Positions 27,193-36,283 of a stretch of 54,593 nucleotides of DNA are shown here, one piece after another. The translations under genes and the position numbers were made by a program. The DNA comes from an uncultured Acidobacteriota bacterium. GTDB taxonomy: Bacteria > Acidobacteriota > Vicinamibacteria > Fen-336. The notes under the pieces are model-generated. The model saw nothing but the letters and a program-made list of their open reading frames with translations. It had not been told where the DNA came from and searched no databases. Numbering within the stretch: the stretch's first letter is position 1; the number at the start of each line of letters is the position of its first letter. The stretch lies in assembly GCA_902826455.1 (NCBI GenBank), contig CADEEV010000030.1:1-54593 (forward strand). The letters are read 5' to 3'.

Positions 27193-28184
27193 GCACGGAC
27201 CACCGGGACTACTACCGAGGCCGCAAGGTCCTGGTGACGGGCGGGCTCGGCTTCATCGGCTCGAACCTGTGCCGCACCCTGGCGGACCTGGGCGCCGACG
27301 TCACCGCGGTCGACAGCCTGCTGCCCGACTACGGCGGCAACCTGTTCAACCTCGCGGGTTACGAGGACAAGCTCCGCATCAACGTCGCCGACGTGCGCGG
27401 CCACGGCATGGAGTATCTGGTGCGCGGCCAGGAGGTCCTGTTCAACCTCGCGGGCCAGGTCAGCCACATCGACTCGATGACCGACCCGTTCACGGATCTC
27501 GAGATCAACTGCCGCAGCCAGCTCTCGATCCTGGAGGCCGTGCGCAAGGGCAACCCGAGCCTCAAGATCGTCTACGCCGGCACGCGCCAGATCTACGGCA
27601 AGCCGCAACGGCTGCCGGTGGACGAGAGCCACCCGCTCCAGCCCACCGACGTGAACGGCATCAACAAGATCTCGGGCGAGATGTACCACCTCGTCTACCA
27701 CTCGGTGTACGGGATCCGCACCTGCTCCCTGCGCCTCACGAACACCTACGGCCCGCGCCAGCTGATCCGCCACAACCGCCAGGGCTTCATCGGCTGGTTC
27801 GTGAGGCAGGTGACGCTGGGTGAGGAGATCCAGCTCTTCGGCGACGGCAGCCAGCGCCGCGACTTCGACTACGTCGACGACGTGGTGGACGCGTTCCTGC
27901 GGGCCGGCGCCATGGCTCAGGCCGACGGCCAGGTCTTCAACCTGGGCGGCGAAGCGCCGGTGTCCCTCGCGGTGCTCGCGAAGCGCATGATCGAGATCGC
28001 CGGCCAGGGATCCCTGCGCGTCGCGCCGTTCCCCGAGGAGCGCAAGCGCATCGACATCGGCGACTTCTACGCCGACGCGACGCGCATCAAGGACGCCCTC
28101 GGCTGGCGTTCGACCACGTCCCTCGACGTCGGCATGACGAAGACCCTCGACTTCTATCGCGCCCACAAGGAGCACTACCTGTGA
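27189..28184 (+). CDS. NAD-dependent epimerase/dehydratase (SDR) with an altered catalytic motif
   Basis: A 331-residue extended SDR. The dinucleotide site is VTGGLGFIGSN. A TRQIYG step follows, and the usual Tyr-x3-Lys is Asn156-x3-Lys160 (NGINK). The C-terminal half is well conserved (RLTNTYGPRQ, FGDGSQRRDFDYVDDVVDAF). It should act on a nucleotide sugar, and the Tyr loss may mean a changed mechanism or specificity. I recall related cluster proteins with the same VNGINK run, so it may be a family trait. Start is TTG, coupled as TTGA. Confidence 0.85.
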   Translation: MSTDHRDYYRGRKVLVTGGLGFIGSNLCRTLADLGADVTAVDSLLPDYGGNLFNLAGYEDKLRINVADVRGHGMEYLVRGQEVLFNLAGQVSHIDSMTDPFTDLEINCRSQLSILEAVRKGNPSLKIVYAGTRQIYGKPQRLPVDESHPLQPTDVNGINKISGEMYHLVYHSVYGIRTCSLRLTNTYGPRQLIRHNRQGFIGWFVRQVTLGEEIQLFGDGSQRRDFDYVDDVVDAFLRAGAMAQADGQVFNLGGEAPVSLAVLAKRMIEIAGQGSLRVAPFPEERKRIDIGDFYADATRIKDALGWRSTTSLDVGMTKTLDFYRAHKEHYL

Positions 28185-29296
28185 CCGCCGTCCCCTTCGG
28201 CGACTTCCGCGCCCACCTCGAGCCGCTGCGCGCCGAGATCGACGCGGCGATCGCCCGCGTGCTCGAGTCGGGCTGGTTCATCCTGGGCCCCGAGTGCGAG
28301 GCCTTCGAGCGCGAGCTCGCGGCGGAGATGGGCTGCCGCGACGTCGTGGCCGTGGCGAACGGCACCGAGGCGATCCAGCTGGCCCTCGAGGCCGCCGGCC
28401 TGCGCGCGGGCGACGAGGTGATCACGTCGCCGCTCTCGGCCGCCTTCACGGCCCTGGCGATCGAGCGCGCCGGCGGCACCCCCGTGTTCGCCGACCTCGA
28501 TCCGAAGACGCTCAACGTGGACCCGCAGGCCGTCGCGCGCGCGGTCACGCCGCGCACGCGCGCCATCGTACCCGTCCACCTCTACGGTCATCCCGCGGAC
28601 ATGGACCCGATCCTCGCGACCGCGGCCGAGCGCGGGCTCGCGGTCGTCGAGGACGCCTGCCAGGCCCACGGCGCTCGGTACAAGGGACGCACGGTCGGGA
28701 CGCTCACGCCGCTCGGCACCCATTCCTACTACCCCACGAAGAACCTCGGGGCGTTCGGCGACGGCGGCGCCGTCCTCGTCAACGACCCGGCCCTTCTGCC
28801 GCAGCTCCGACGGCTCCGCAACGGCGGCCAGAGCGACCGCTACCGCCACGAGATCCCGGGGATCAACAGCCGCCTCGACGAGATCCAGGCGGCGATCCTG
28901 CGAGTGAAGCTGCGCCACCTCTCCGCGGCCACCGAGCGCCGCCGGCAGATCGCCGCGACCTACGGCGCCGAGCTGGCCGGCCTCGGCCTGGGCCTGCCCG
29001 AGGAGCAGCCTTACGCCCGGGCCGTCTATCATCTATATGTAGTGAGGCATCCCCGGCGAGACGCGCTGATGGCCGACCTCAAGGTCCGCGGCATCGGCAC
29101 GCTCATCCACTACCCGATCCCCCTGCACCTGCAGCCCGTCTTCGCCCGGCTGGGCGGCCGCACGGGCGACCTGCCCGTGGCCGAGGCGGCGGCGGCGGAG
29201 ATCTTCTCGCTCCCGATCTACCCCGAGATGTCCGATGCCCAGGTCCGCGCCGTGACCACGGCCCTGCGGGAGGCGCTGCGCTCCCTCCCGGCGTGA
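28181..29296 (+). CDS. DegT/DnrJ/EryC1-family aminotransferase
   Basis: A 371-residue PLP enzyme that aminates keto-sugars on nucleotides. The PLP lysine is in SYYPTKNLGAFGDGG, the phosphate-binding region shows ANGTEAIQLALEA, the Asp in VVEDACQAHGARYKG and the late IYPEMSDAQV are typical. In legionaminate and pseudaminate pathways this family installs the C4 amino group, so it could feed the nonulosonate operon 18 kb downstream; that link is inference. Start GTG is coupled as GTGA on both sides. Confidence 0.93.
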   Translation: MTAVPFGDFRAHLEPLRAEIDAAIARVLESGWFILGPECEAFERELAAEMGCRDVVAVANGTEAIQLALEAAGLRAGDEVITSPLSAAFTALAIERAGGTPVFADLDPKTLNVDPQAVARAVTPRTRAIVPVHLYGHPADMDPILATAAERGLAVVEDACQAHGARYKGRTVGTLTPLGTHSYYPTKNLGAFGDGGAVLVNDPALLPQLRRLRNGGQSDRYRHEIPGINSRLDEIQAAILRVKLRHLSAATERRRQIAATYGAELAGLGLGLPEEQPYARAVYHLYVVRHPRRDALMADLKVRGIGTLIHYPIPLHLQPVFARLGGRTGDLPVAEAAAAEIFSLPIYPEMSDAQVRAVTTALREALRSLPA

Positions 29297-31845
29297 ACCT
29301 GGTCGATCCCGCCACCGCCGCCGTGGCCGGAATCGTCCTGTTCCTGGTTCCCGGGCTCGCGTTCCTCGCGCTCGTCGGCGCGGGCGAGCGCAAGGCCCTG
29401 CGCCTCGACGAAGGCCTCTACCTCGCGGTGGCGGTCAGCGTGATGGCCGCGTCGTGGGTGGCCCTGGTGCTAGCCGAAGCCGGGCGTTTCTCGCTGGTCG
29501 CGGCGGCCGCGATACTGACGGCGGCGAGCGTCGTCGCGCTCGTGGCTGGGAGGCGGCGCCTCGGCAATCCCCTGCCGCCCTGGCGCGGGCTCGGGGACCT
29601 CGCCCCGGCGCTGGCGGTACTCGCCGTGGCCTTCGCGCTGCAGGCGCACCCGAGCGAGTACCTCGTGGGCGGCCGCGATCCCGGCACGTACATCGGGGCG
29701 ATGGGCGTCATCGCACGGACGGGCGGCATCGCCTACACCGATCCGGTCGTGCTCTCGATCCCGCCCCAGGACGTGGAGCTCTTCTATCGCAACGCCCAGA
29801 GCCCCGACTTCAACTGGGGCCGCTTCATGGGCTTCCCCCTGGAAAACCCCCGCTCGGGCCGTGTCTTCCCCGAGTTCTTCCACCTGTTCCCGAGCTTCGG
29901 CGCCTATCTCTTCCAGGCCATGGGCGTCAAGGGCGCTCTCGCGACGCCGCCCGTCTTCGGAATCCTCGGCACCCTCGGCGTGTTCTTCGCGTTGCGCCGC
30001 CTGTTCGGCGAGGCCACGGCGCTGCTCGGGTCGCTGCTGCTCGCGACGAACGTCGTGCAGGTCTGGTTTGCGCGCTATCCGGTGTCCGAGACGTTCTCGC
30101 AGTTCCTGGTGTTCGTGGCCTTCCTGGCCCTCGCCCATTGGGAGGAGCGCGGCTCGCCGTTCTTCGGCGCCCTCTTCGGCGCCGCGCTCGGGCTGTCGTT
30201 CCTCGTGCGCATCGACAGCGTGCTGCTCCTGGCGCCCCTCGCGATCTACCTGCTGGTGCGCCTCGCCCATCGCGATCTCACCGGGCCGAGAGCGGCCGCG
30301 GCGTTGATACCGATCGGCCTGCTGCTGCTCCACGCCGGCTTCCACGCGGCGTTCTTCTCGCGGAAGTACATCGTCAGCATCGCGTCGCGGCCGTACTGGC
30401 AGCAGCCACTCGGCGTCTGGATCGCGGCGTCGGTCCTGGCGCTGGCCCTGCTCGTGATCGGGCTCCGCACGGGCCCGCGGCTCGTGCAGGCCCTGGAGAC
30501 GCACGGCGAGGCCCTGCGCGGCGCGAGCGTGGGCGCCGTCGTGCTGCTCGCGTCGTACGCGTACTTCCTGCGGCCGCTCCTGTCGGCCTGGGCCGGGGGC
30601 GACGGGAACGACGCGGCTCTCGCGTGGGCCGATCCCGGCGTCCTGGCCCGCCTCGGCTTCCCGCGCCTCGCGGCCCACGACGCCCAGGCGTTCGTGCGCC
30701 TCGGCTGGTTCGTGACCCCGCTCGGACTGCTGCTCGGCGTCCTCGGCCTGCTGTCCGGTCTGCAGGCGTTCCGGGCGCGCACGCTCTTCTTCGTGCTCAC
30801 CGCCCTGTCCTTCTCGGGCTTCTACTTCTACAAGATCCGCATCTACAACGACTACTACTTCGCGCTGCGCCGCTTCGTGCCGGTAGTCCTGCCGTGCCTG
30901 CTCGCCTTCGCGGCCTTCGCCCTGGTGCGCCTCGCCGCACGCGGTGGAGCTCGACGCTGGGCCGCGGGCGTGCTCGCCCTCGTGCTCTTCGGCGCCTTCG
31001 CGCGCGACACGGCGCGGATCGCGGCGTTCACGGACTGGAAGACCGCGGTGCGGTTCGTCGAAGACGTCTCGCGGCGCTTCGGACCCGACGACGTCGTGAT
31101 CTTCGAGCAGGCCCAGAGCGTCCACCTGCTTTCACTCCCGCTGTGGGCGGTCCACGGCGTCAACGCCGTCGAGCTCGCGCGCTTCAACCCGGACCCGGAG
31201 AAGCTGCGGGACCTGGTCGCGCACTGGCGCACGCTCTACCGCAACATCTACTTCGTGAACACCTACCGCACCGACCTGTGCGGCCTGTTCCTGAGCCGCG
31301 TGGAGGATTACTCCTTCGGCACCCAGGAATGGGAGCGCGCCTACGGGCGGCCGCCCGTGAAGCCCGAGTTCCGCGCGCTGCGCTTCACGCTCTCGCGGGT
31401 GGTGCCGCCGGAGGAGCTCAGCGTGCCGCCGCTGCGCGAGGTGGACCTCGGCGGCTCCGACGACTTCCAGGTCTCGGGCTTCTTCGACAAGGAGGGCGGC
31501 GGCGACGCCACCTTCCGCTGGACCGGGAGCTGCGGCTCCGTCTACCTGCCCGGCCTGCGCGCCGGAGACACGCTGATCGTCACCGCGGCGGGCGGACCGC
31601 GCCCCGCGGACAAGCCGGCGACGGTCACGGCGTCCCTCTCCGGCGTTCCGGTGGGCGGCTTCACCGCGACGGAGTTCCCGCACGAGTACGCGCTGCGCAT
31701 GCCCGATCCCCTGCCTCCCGGGCCGCCCGTGCTGCGCTTCGACGTGCCGGCCTGGCGCCCCGGCAACGTCCTGGCGGACTCGTCGGACACGCGCGATCTC
31801 GGCCTCATGGTCGATCGCATCCGGATGAAGGCGGCCGCGCGATGA
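29293..31845 (+). CDS. Large multi-span membrane protein (GT-C-like)
   Basis: An 850-residue protein with about 14 membrane segments and a C-terminal soluble part of about 260 residues. The N-terminal loop has YLVGGRDPGTYIGAMGVIA and later PLENPRSGRVFPEFFHLFPS, a Tyr/Phe-rich periplasmic style seen in polyprenyl-sugar transferases. I do not see a named family with certainty. Start GTG 29293 is coupled by GTGA to the aminotransferase, and its stop overlaps the GT4 start as ATGA. Confidence 0.7.
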   Translation: MNLVDPATAAVAGIVLFLVPGLAFLALVGAGERKALRLDEGLYLAVAVSVMAASWVALVLAEAGRFSLVAAAAILTAASVVALVAGRRRLGNPLPPWRGLGDLAPALAVLAVAFALQAHPSEYLVGGRDPGTYIGAMGVIARTGGIAYTDPVVLSIPPQDVELFYRNAQSPDFNWGRFMGFPLENPRSGRVFPEFFHLFPSFGAYLFQAMGVKGALATPPVFGILGTLGVFFALRRLFGEATALLGSLLLATNVVQVWFARYPVSETFSQFLVFVAFLALAHWEERGSPFFGALFGAALGLSFLVRIDSVLLLAPLAIYLLVRLAHRDLTGPRAAAALIPIGLLLLHAGFHAAFFSRKYIVSIASRPYWQQPLGVWIAASVLALALLVIGLRTGPRLVQALETHGEALRGASVGAVVLLASYAYFLRPLLSAWAGGDGNDAALAWADPGVLARLGFPRLAAHDAQAFVRLGWFVTPLGLLLGVLGLLSGLQAFRARTLFFVLTALSFSGFYFYKIRIYNDYYFALRRFVPVVLPCLLAFAAFALVRLAARGGARRWAAGVLALVLFGAFARDTARIAAFTDWKTAVRFVEDVSRRFGPDDVVIFEQAQSVHLLSLPLWAVHGVNAVELARFNPDPEKLRDLVAHWRTLYRNIYFVNTYRTDLCGLFLSRVEDYSFGTQEWERAYGRPPVKPEFRALRFTLSRVVPPEELSVPPLREVDLGGSDDFQVSGFFDKEGGGDATFRWTGSCGSVYLPGLRAGDTLIVTAAGGPRPADKPATVTASLSGVPVGGFTATEFPHEYALRMPDPLPPGPPVLRFDVPAWRPGNVLADSSDTRDLGLMVDRIRMKAAAR

Positions 31846-33056
31846 GGTCGCTCATGATCACGTCGTCGTATCCGAAGTTCCCGGGCGACGTGACGGCGCC
31901 CTTCATCGAGTCGATCGCATTGTCTCTCGTCGCGCGGGGCCACAGCGTGGACGTCGTGCTTCCGCACCACCCGGAGCTGCGCGCGAGCGAGCGCGGCCCG
32001 GTCCGCCTCTTCCCCTATCGCTACGCGCCGTCCGACGCCTGGAGCCTGTGGGGCTATGCCCAGAGCCTGCAGTCGGACGTCCGCGTGCGGCGGGGCATGT
32101 ACGCGCTGCTCCCGTCCGTCGCCCTGTCGCTGCGCGCGACGCTCGGGGAACGGCTGCTCGCCGAGAGCTACGACGTGGTCCACGCCCACTGGGTGGTGCC
32201 GAACGCGGTGCTGGTGACGGACATCGTCCGCGCGCACCGCATGCCGTTCGTGATCAGCCTCCACGGCAGCGACGTGTTCGTGGCCGAGCGTCTCGGACCG
32301 GCCCGGGCGCTGGCGCGCCGGGCGTTCGCCGCGGCCGGCGGTATCACCGCCTGCAGTGACGATCTCCATCGGCGGGCGCTGGCCCTGGGCGCGCCGGCCG
32401 TCCGCACGCGCACGGTGCCCTACGGCGTGGACGTGGCGGCGTTCCGGCCCGACGCCGGGCAGCCGGGAGCGATTCGCGCGCGGCTCGGCGTGGCACCCGA
32501 CGCGTTCCTGGTCCTCGCCTTCGGCCGGCTCGTGGAGAAGAAGGGCTTCCGGTACCTGATCGAGGCCGCGGCCCAGGCGCCGGGCGCCCATGTCGTGATC
32601 GCCGGCGACGGCGACCTGCGCGACGAGCTCCCGCTCCTCGCCCGCTCCTTCGAGGCGCCGGTGTCCTTCAGCGGGGCTCTCGAGCGCGAGGCGATGGCCG
32701 CGGCCCTGGCGAGCGCCGACGTCGTGGTCGTGCCCTCGGTGGTCGATCGCGCCGGAAACGTCGACGGCCTGCCCAACGCGCTGCTCGAGGCGCTCGCGGC
32801 CGGCCGTCCCATCGTCGCCTCGCGTGTGGCCGGAATCCCCGACGTGATCGAGCACGAGCGGAACGGTCTGCTCGTCCCCGAGAAGGACGCCGGGGCCCTG
32901 GCCGAGGCGCTCCGGCGCCTCGTGCGCGAGCCCCAGACGCGAGCGCGCCTTGCGGCCGCCGCGAGAGACACCGCCGTGACGCGCCTCTCGTGGGACGCGG
33001 CCGCGCGCTCGTTCGAGGAGACCTATGCCCACGCGACAGCGCTGGACGCCCGTTAA
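31842..33056 (+). CDS. Family 4 glycosyltransferase
   Basis: A 404-residue GT-B fold enzyme. The N-terminal half has ITSSYPKFPGDVTAPFIE and VISLHGSDVF. The nucleotide-sugar half has VLAFGRLVEKKGFRYLIEA and the retaining-enzyme motif DGLPNALLEALAAGRPIVAS. It builds the glycan by adding a sugar to a lipid-linked acceptor at the cytoplasmic face. The next gene begins 32 nt before its stop. Confidence 0.93.
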   Translation: MRSLMITSSYPKFPGDVTAPFIESIALSLVARGHSVDVVLPHHPELRASERGPVRLFPYRYAPSDAWSLWGYAQSLQSDVRVRRGMYALLPSVALSLRATLGERLLAESYDVVHAHWVVPNAVLVTDIVRAHRMPFVISLHGSDVFVAERLGPARALARRAFAAAGGITACSDDLHRRALALGAPAVRTRTVPYGVDVAAFRPDAGQPGAIRARLGVAPDAFLVLAFGRLVEKKGFRYLIEAAAQAPGAHVVIAGDGDLRDELPLLARSFEAPVSFSGALEREAMAAALASADVVVVPSVVDRAGNVDGLPNALLEALAAGRPIVASRVAGIPDVIEHERNGLLVPEKDAGALAEALRRLVREPQTRARLAAAARDTAVTRLSWDAAARSFEETYAHATALDAR

Positions 33057-34245
33057 GGGCACCGCGAGCCGGGTCTACGACCCGCTCGAGCGCCTCGCGC
33101 TGGGGGCTGCCGACCTCCCGGGGCGGCTGCTCCTCGGCTGGCTCCCGCACGCGGCCCAGCCGGTCGACCGCGCGTCGATCCGAGAAGTCCTGGTGCTCCG
33201 CCTCGACCGCATCGGCGACGTCATCATGTCGCTGCCGGCCTTGGCCGATCTGCGGGCGGCGCTGCCGAACGCGCGCGTCCGGCTCGCCGTGGGCGCCTGG
33301 AGCCTCGACATCGCGAAGGGCGCGCCGGTGGACGAGGTGCTCGTCTGGAGCGCCCCGTGGGTCGGGCGGCCCAGCGAGGGCGCCGCGACGCTCGGCGAGC
33401 TCGCCCGGAAGGCTCGCACCCTCCGACGGGAGCGCCTCGATCTCGCGATCGACCTCCAGGGCGACGTGCGCGCGTCGTTGCTGATGCGATTCGCCGGCGC
33501 GCGCGCGCGTGTCGGCTACGCGAACACGGGCGGGGCCTATCTGCTCACCCACGTGGTGCCTCTCGACGAGACCGTCTCGTGGGTGGAGCAGAATCGCCGG
33601 GCGCTGGCGGTGGCACTGGGCGAGGTGCCGCGCACCGCCTTCGACCCGCTGACCGCCGCGGACCGGACCTTCGCGAACGATCTGCTCCGGAACCTCCACC
33701 TCGACGACAAACGGCCTCTCGTGGGACTGCACCCCAGCGGTGGCCGGCTCGTGAAGCAGTGGCCCCCGGCACGCTGGGCCGAGGTGGCGGCGCGCCTGCA
33801 GCGCGACTTCGGCGCGACGCTCCTGATCACGGGGTCCGCGGCCGATCGCGAGCTCGCGGCGCTCGTCGCGACGCGCCTGCCGCGGAAGCCCCTCGATCTC
33901 ACGGGGCGCCTGGGCGTGCGCGAGACGATGGCGCTGCTCGCGCGCCTCGACCTGTTCCTCTCGCCGGACACGGGCCCGATGCACATGGCGTGCGCCGTCG
34001 ACACGCCGTCCGTGACGGTCTTCGGCCCCTCGGATCCCGCGCGCTACTTCTCGGGGGGCAGCGGCGCTCCCGGAAGCCGGCACGTGGTGGTGCGCGCCGA
34101 GCTGTGGTGCGCGCCGTGCAATCTGATCCGCAAGCCCCCGGCCGAATGCGCCGCGGGCACGCCGGAGTGCCTCAAGCTCGTGACGGTGGACGCCGTGTAC
34201 GAAGCCGCCGCGCGGCTGCTCCGGGAGACTAGGAGCCCGGGCTAG
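33025..34245 (+). CDS. Family 9 glycosyltransferase (heptosyltransferase-like)
   Basis: A 406-residue GT-B enzyme related to lipopolysaccharide heptosyltransferases: VLVLRLDRIGDVIMSLPAL near the N-terminus, VGLHPSGGRLVKQWP, and LFLSPDTGPMHMACAVDTPSVTVFG. The N-terminal 50 residues are an extension. Start ATG 33025 follows GAGGAG and overlaps the GT4 gene by 32 nt. Its TAG stop overlaps the Ku gene stop in the palindrome CTAG. Confidence 0.92.
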   Translation: MPTRQRWTPVKGTASRVYDPLERLALGAADLPGRLLLGWLPHAAQPVDRASIREVLVLRLDRIGDVIMSLPALADLRAALPNARVRLAVGAWSLDIAKGAPVDEVLVWSAPWVGRPSEGAATLGELARKARTLRRERLDLAIDLQGDVRASLLMRFAGARARVGYANTGGAYLLTHVVPLDETVSWVEQNRRALAVALGEVPRTAFDPLTAADRTFANDLLRNLHLDDKRPLVGLHPSGGRLVKQWPPARWAEVAARLQRDFGATLLITGSAADRELAALVATRLPRKPLDLTGRLGVRETMALLARLDLFLSPDTGPMHMACAVDTPSVTVFGPSDPARYFSGGSGAPGSRHVVVRAELWCAPCNLIRKPPAECAAGTPECLKLVTVDAVYEAAARLLRETRSPG

Positions 34246-35090
34246 CCGGCGCGCGCCTTGCGGCGCGCGGGCCGGCGCTCCTCGGCGTCGGCGGCGGCGG
34301 CTTTCGCGGCCTTCGCCGCGTCGCCCTTCTTGGCGATGCTCGCCTTCAGGGCCTCCATGAGGTCGATGATCTGCGCCTTGGGCTGTTCCGGCGCGGCGGT
34401 GATCTCCTGGCCCTGGACCTTACCGTCGATCGCGGCCTTCTGGCGCTTGCGGACCTCGTCCTCGTATTCCTGGGGCCGGAACTCCTCGGAGGCGATCTGG
34501 TGCACGAGCTGGACCGCCAGCTTGAGCTCGCTGTCCTTCACGTCGGCGTCGCCGAGCGGCACCTCGTCGATCGCGCGCACCTCGTCGGCGTAATGCAGCT
34601 GCTGCATCACGAGACCCTTGCCCATGGGCCGGATCATCACGATGTACTGCTTGCCGCGGGCCGCCCACTTGGCGATGGCGGCGCGGCCCGTCTGGCGCAT
34701 GGCCTCCGCCAGCAGGTGGTAGGCCTTGTCGCCCCCCTCGTCGGGCCCGAGGTAGTAGGCGCCGTCGAAGTAGATCGGGTCGACCTCCTTCGCCGGCACG
34801 AACTCCGTGATCTCGATGGCGCGCTCCTTCTCCTGCTCGAGGGCCTTCAGCTCCTCCTTCGTGAAGGTCACGTACTGGTCCTTCGCGAACTCGTAGCCCT
34901 TCACCATCTCGTCGCGCGTCACGATCTCGCCGTCCTTCTTGCAGACGTACTGCTGCTGAAGGCGGGAGCCACACTTCGCGTGGAGCATGTTGAAGGAGAT
35001 GGCCGCCTGCGACTCGGCCGCGGAGTACATCTGGATCGGGATCGAGACCATCCCGAAGCTCAGGGTGCCGGAAGTCAGCGGTCGCGCCAT
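34242..35090 (-). CDS. ku: Non-homologous end-joining protein Ku
   Basis: A 282-residue Ku that binds DNA double-strand ends and recruits LigD. The N-terminus MARPLTSGTLSFGMVSIPIQ is diagnostic, as are YVCKKDGEIVTRDEMVKGYE and IARG-like turns further on (AKWAARGKQYIVMIRPMGKG). The tail is Lys/Ala rich (AKKGDAAKAAKAAAADAEE), which may add DNA contacts. Start ATG 35090 matches the family. It is divergent from the operon that carries LigD and convergent with the GT9 gene. Confidence 0.95.
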   Translation of the reverse strand: MARPLTSGTLSFGMVSIPIQMYSAAESQAAISFNMLHAKCGSRLQQQYVCKKDGEIVTRDEMVKGYEFAKDQYVTFTKEELKALEQEKERAIEITEFVPAKEVDPIYFDGAYYLGPDEGGDKAYHLLAEAMRQTGRAAIAKWAARGKQYIVMIRPMGKGLVMQQLHYADEVRAIDEVPLGDADVKDSELKLAVQLVHQIASEEFRPQEYEDEVRKRQKAAIDGKVQGQEITAAPEQPKAQIIDLMEALKASIAKKGDAAKAAKAAAADAEERRPARRKARAG

Positions 35091-35097
35091 GCTCCGG

Positions 35098-35106
35098 ATC
35101 ATAGCA
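35098..35106 (-). promoter_or_regulatory. Extended -10 site directly before ku
   Basis: On the minus strand TGC then TATGAT (35103-35098) ends 7 nt before ATG 35090. The mRNA would be leaderless or nearly so. No consensus -35 lies upstream. Confidence 0.6.
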
Positions 35107-35212
35107 CGCGGTCGCAAGTGGTTTCGATAGAAGGAGTTATGAACACAATATCTCGCGCCGCACGGGACGCTCGCACCCACATCTGGTGCTTTCGAGGCCC
35201 GCAGGGATGAAG

Positions 35213-35218
35213 TAGTCT
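35213..35218 (+). promoter_or_regulatory. -10-type site before the reductase-ypdA-ligD operon
   Basis: TAGTCT ends 9 nt before GTG 35228, with no Shine-Dalgarno sequence in between. Confidence 0.4.
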
Positions 35219-35227
35219 GCACCTCGC

Positions 35228-36283
35228 GTGGCGAACGACGGCGTGCTCATCTACGGGGCGAGCGGATACACGGGCGAGCTCGTCGCCCGCCACGCCCACG
35301 CCCGGAAGCTGCGACCCGTGCTGGCGGGCCGCAGCAGCGCTCCGGTGACGGCGCTCGCCCACGAGCTCGGTTTCGAAGCCCGGGTGTTCGCCCTCACGGA
35401 TCCCGCGGCGGTCCTGAAGGGCCTCGAGGGCCTACGGGCCGTGGTCCACTGCGCGGGCCCGTTCTCCCACACCTCGAGAGCCATGGCCGACGCCTGCCTC
35501 GCGGCGCGCGTGCACTATCTCGATATCACCGGCGAGGCCGTCGTCTTCGAGAGCCTCGCGGCGCGCGACCGCGAGGCGCGGGCCCAGGGCGTGATGCTGC
35601 TGCCGGGCGCCGGTTTCGACGTCGTGCCCTCCGATTGCCTCGCCGCCCATCTCAAGCGGCGCCTCCCGACCGCGACCTCCCTCTCCCTCGCGTTCCACGC
35701 CGCGGGCGCCGTGCTCTCGCGCGGCACCGCCACCACGATGGTCGAGAACCTGCAGAGCGGCGGCCTGGTGAGACGCGGCGGCGCCCTCACGTGCGTGCCG
35801 TCCGGCTGGAAGACGCGTCGCATCGACTTCGGTCGCGGAGCGCGCCCTGCCGTGACGATCCCGTGGGGCGACGTCTCCACGGCCTTCCACTCGACGGGGA
35901 TCCCCGACATCGAGGTCTACACGAGCGCCGGCGCCGTTCAGGTCGCCGCGATGCGGCTGTCGCGGTTCGTGGCGCCGCTGCTCGGCACGGCGCCGCTCCA
36001 GTCCTTCCTCAAGGGGCGCATCGCCGCCCGTCCGGTGGGCCCGAGCGCGGAGCAGCGCGCGCGCGGACAGTGCTTCTTCTGGGGCGAGGCCCGCGATGGC
36101 GCGCGGTCCGTCGTCTCCCGGCAGCGAACGCCCGAGGGCTACGCCTTGACGGCGCTCACCGCGGTGGCCGCGGCCGAGAAGGTCCTTGCGGGCCAGGCGC
36201 CGATCGGCTTCCAGACTCCGGCGAAGGCCTACGGTCCCGATTTCGTCCTCGAGATCCCCGGCGTCTCACGCGAGGATCTGTGA
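35228..36283 (+). CDS. Saccharopine-dehydrogenase-like NAD(P)-binding oxidoreductase
   Basis: A 351-residue protein whose first 130 residues are a Rossmann domain (VLIYGASGYTGELVARHA, VVHCAGPFSHTSRAMADACL, HYLDITGEAVVFESL). The group includes saccharopine dehydrogenases and mycobacterial trans-acting enoyl reductases, so the substrate could be a lysine-related or lipid compound; the sequence does not decide. Start GTG 35228; the stop overlaps the next gene as GTGA. It sits between divergent Ku and LigD. Confidence 0.85.
   Translation: MANDGVLIYGASGYTGELVARHAHARKLRPVLAGRSSAPVTALAHELGFEARVFALTDPAAVLKGLEGLRAVVHCAGPFSHTSRAMADACLAARVHYLDITGEAVVFESLAARDREARAQGVMLLPGAGFDVVPSDCLAAHLKRRLPTATSLSLAFHAAGAVLSRGTATTMVENLQSGGLVRRGGALTCVPSGWKTRRIDFGRGARPAVTIPWGDVSTAFHSTGIPDIEVYTSAGAVQVAAMRLSRFVAPLLGTAPLQSFLKGRIAARPVGPSAEQRARGQCFFWGEARDGARSVVSRQRTPEGYALTALTAVAAAEKVLAGQAPIGFQTPAKAYGPDFVLEIPGVSREDL

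Noticed and set aside
35139-35210. 23-residue open frame between ku and the reductase operon
   Set aside because: It has AAGGAG only 2 nt before the ATG, which is too close for good initiation, and it overlaps the -10 site at 35213 nearly end to end. It could be a leader peptide but is not supported enough to list.
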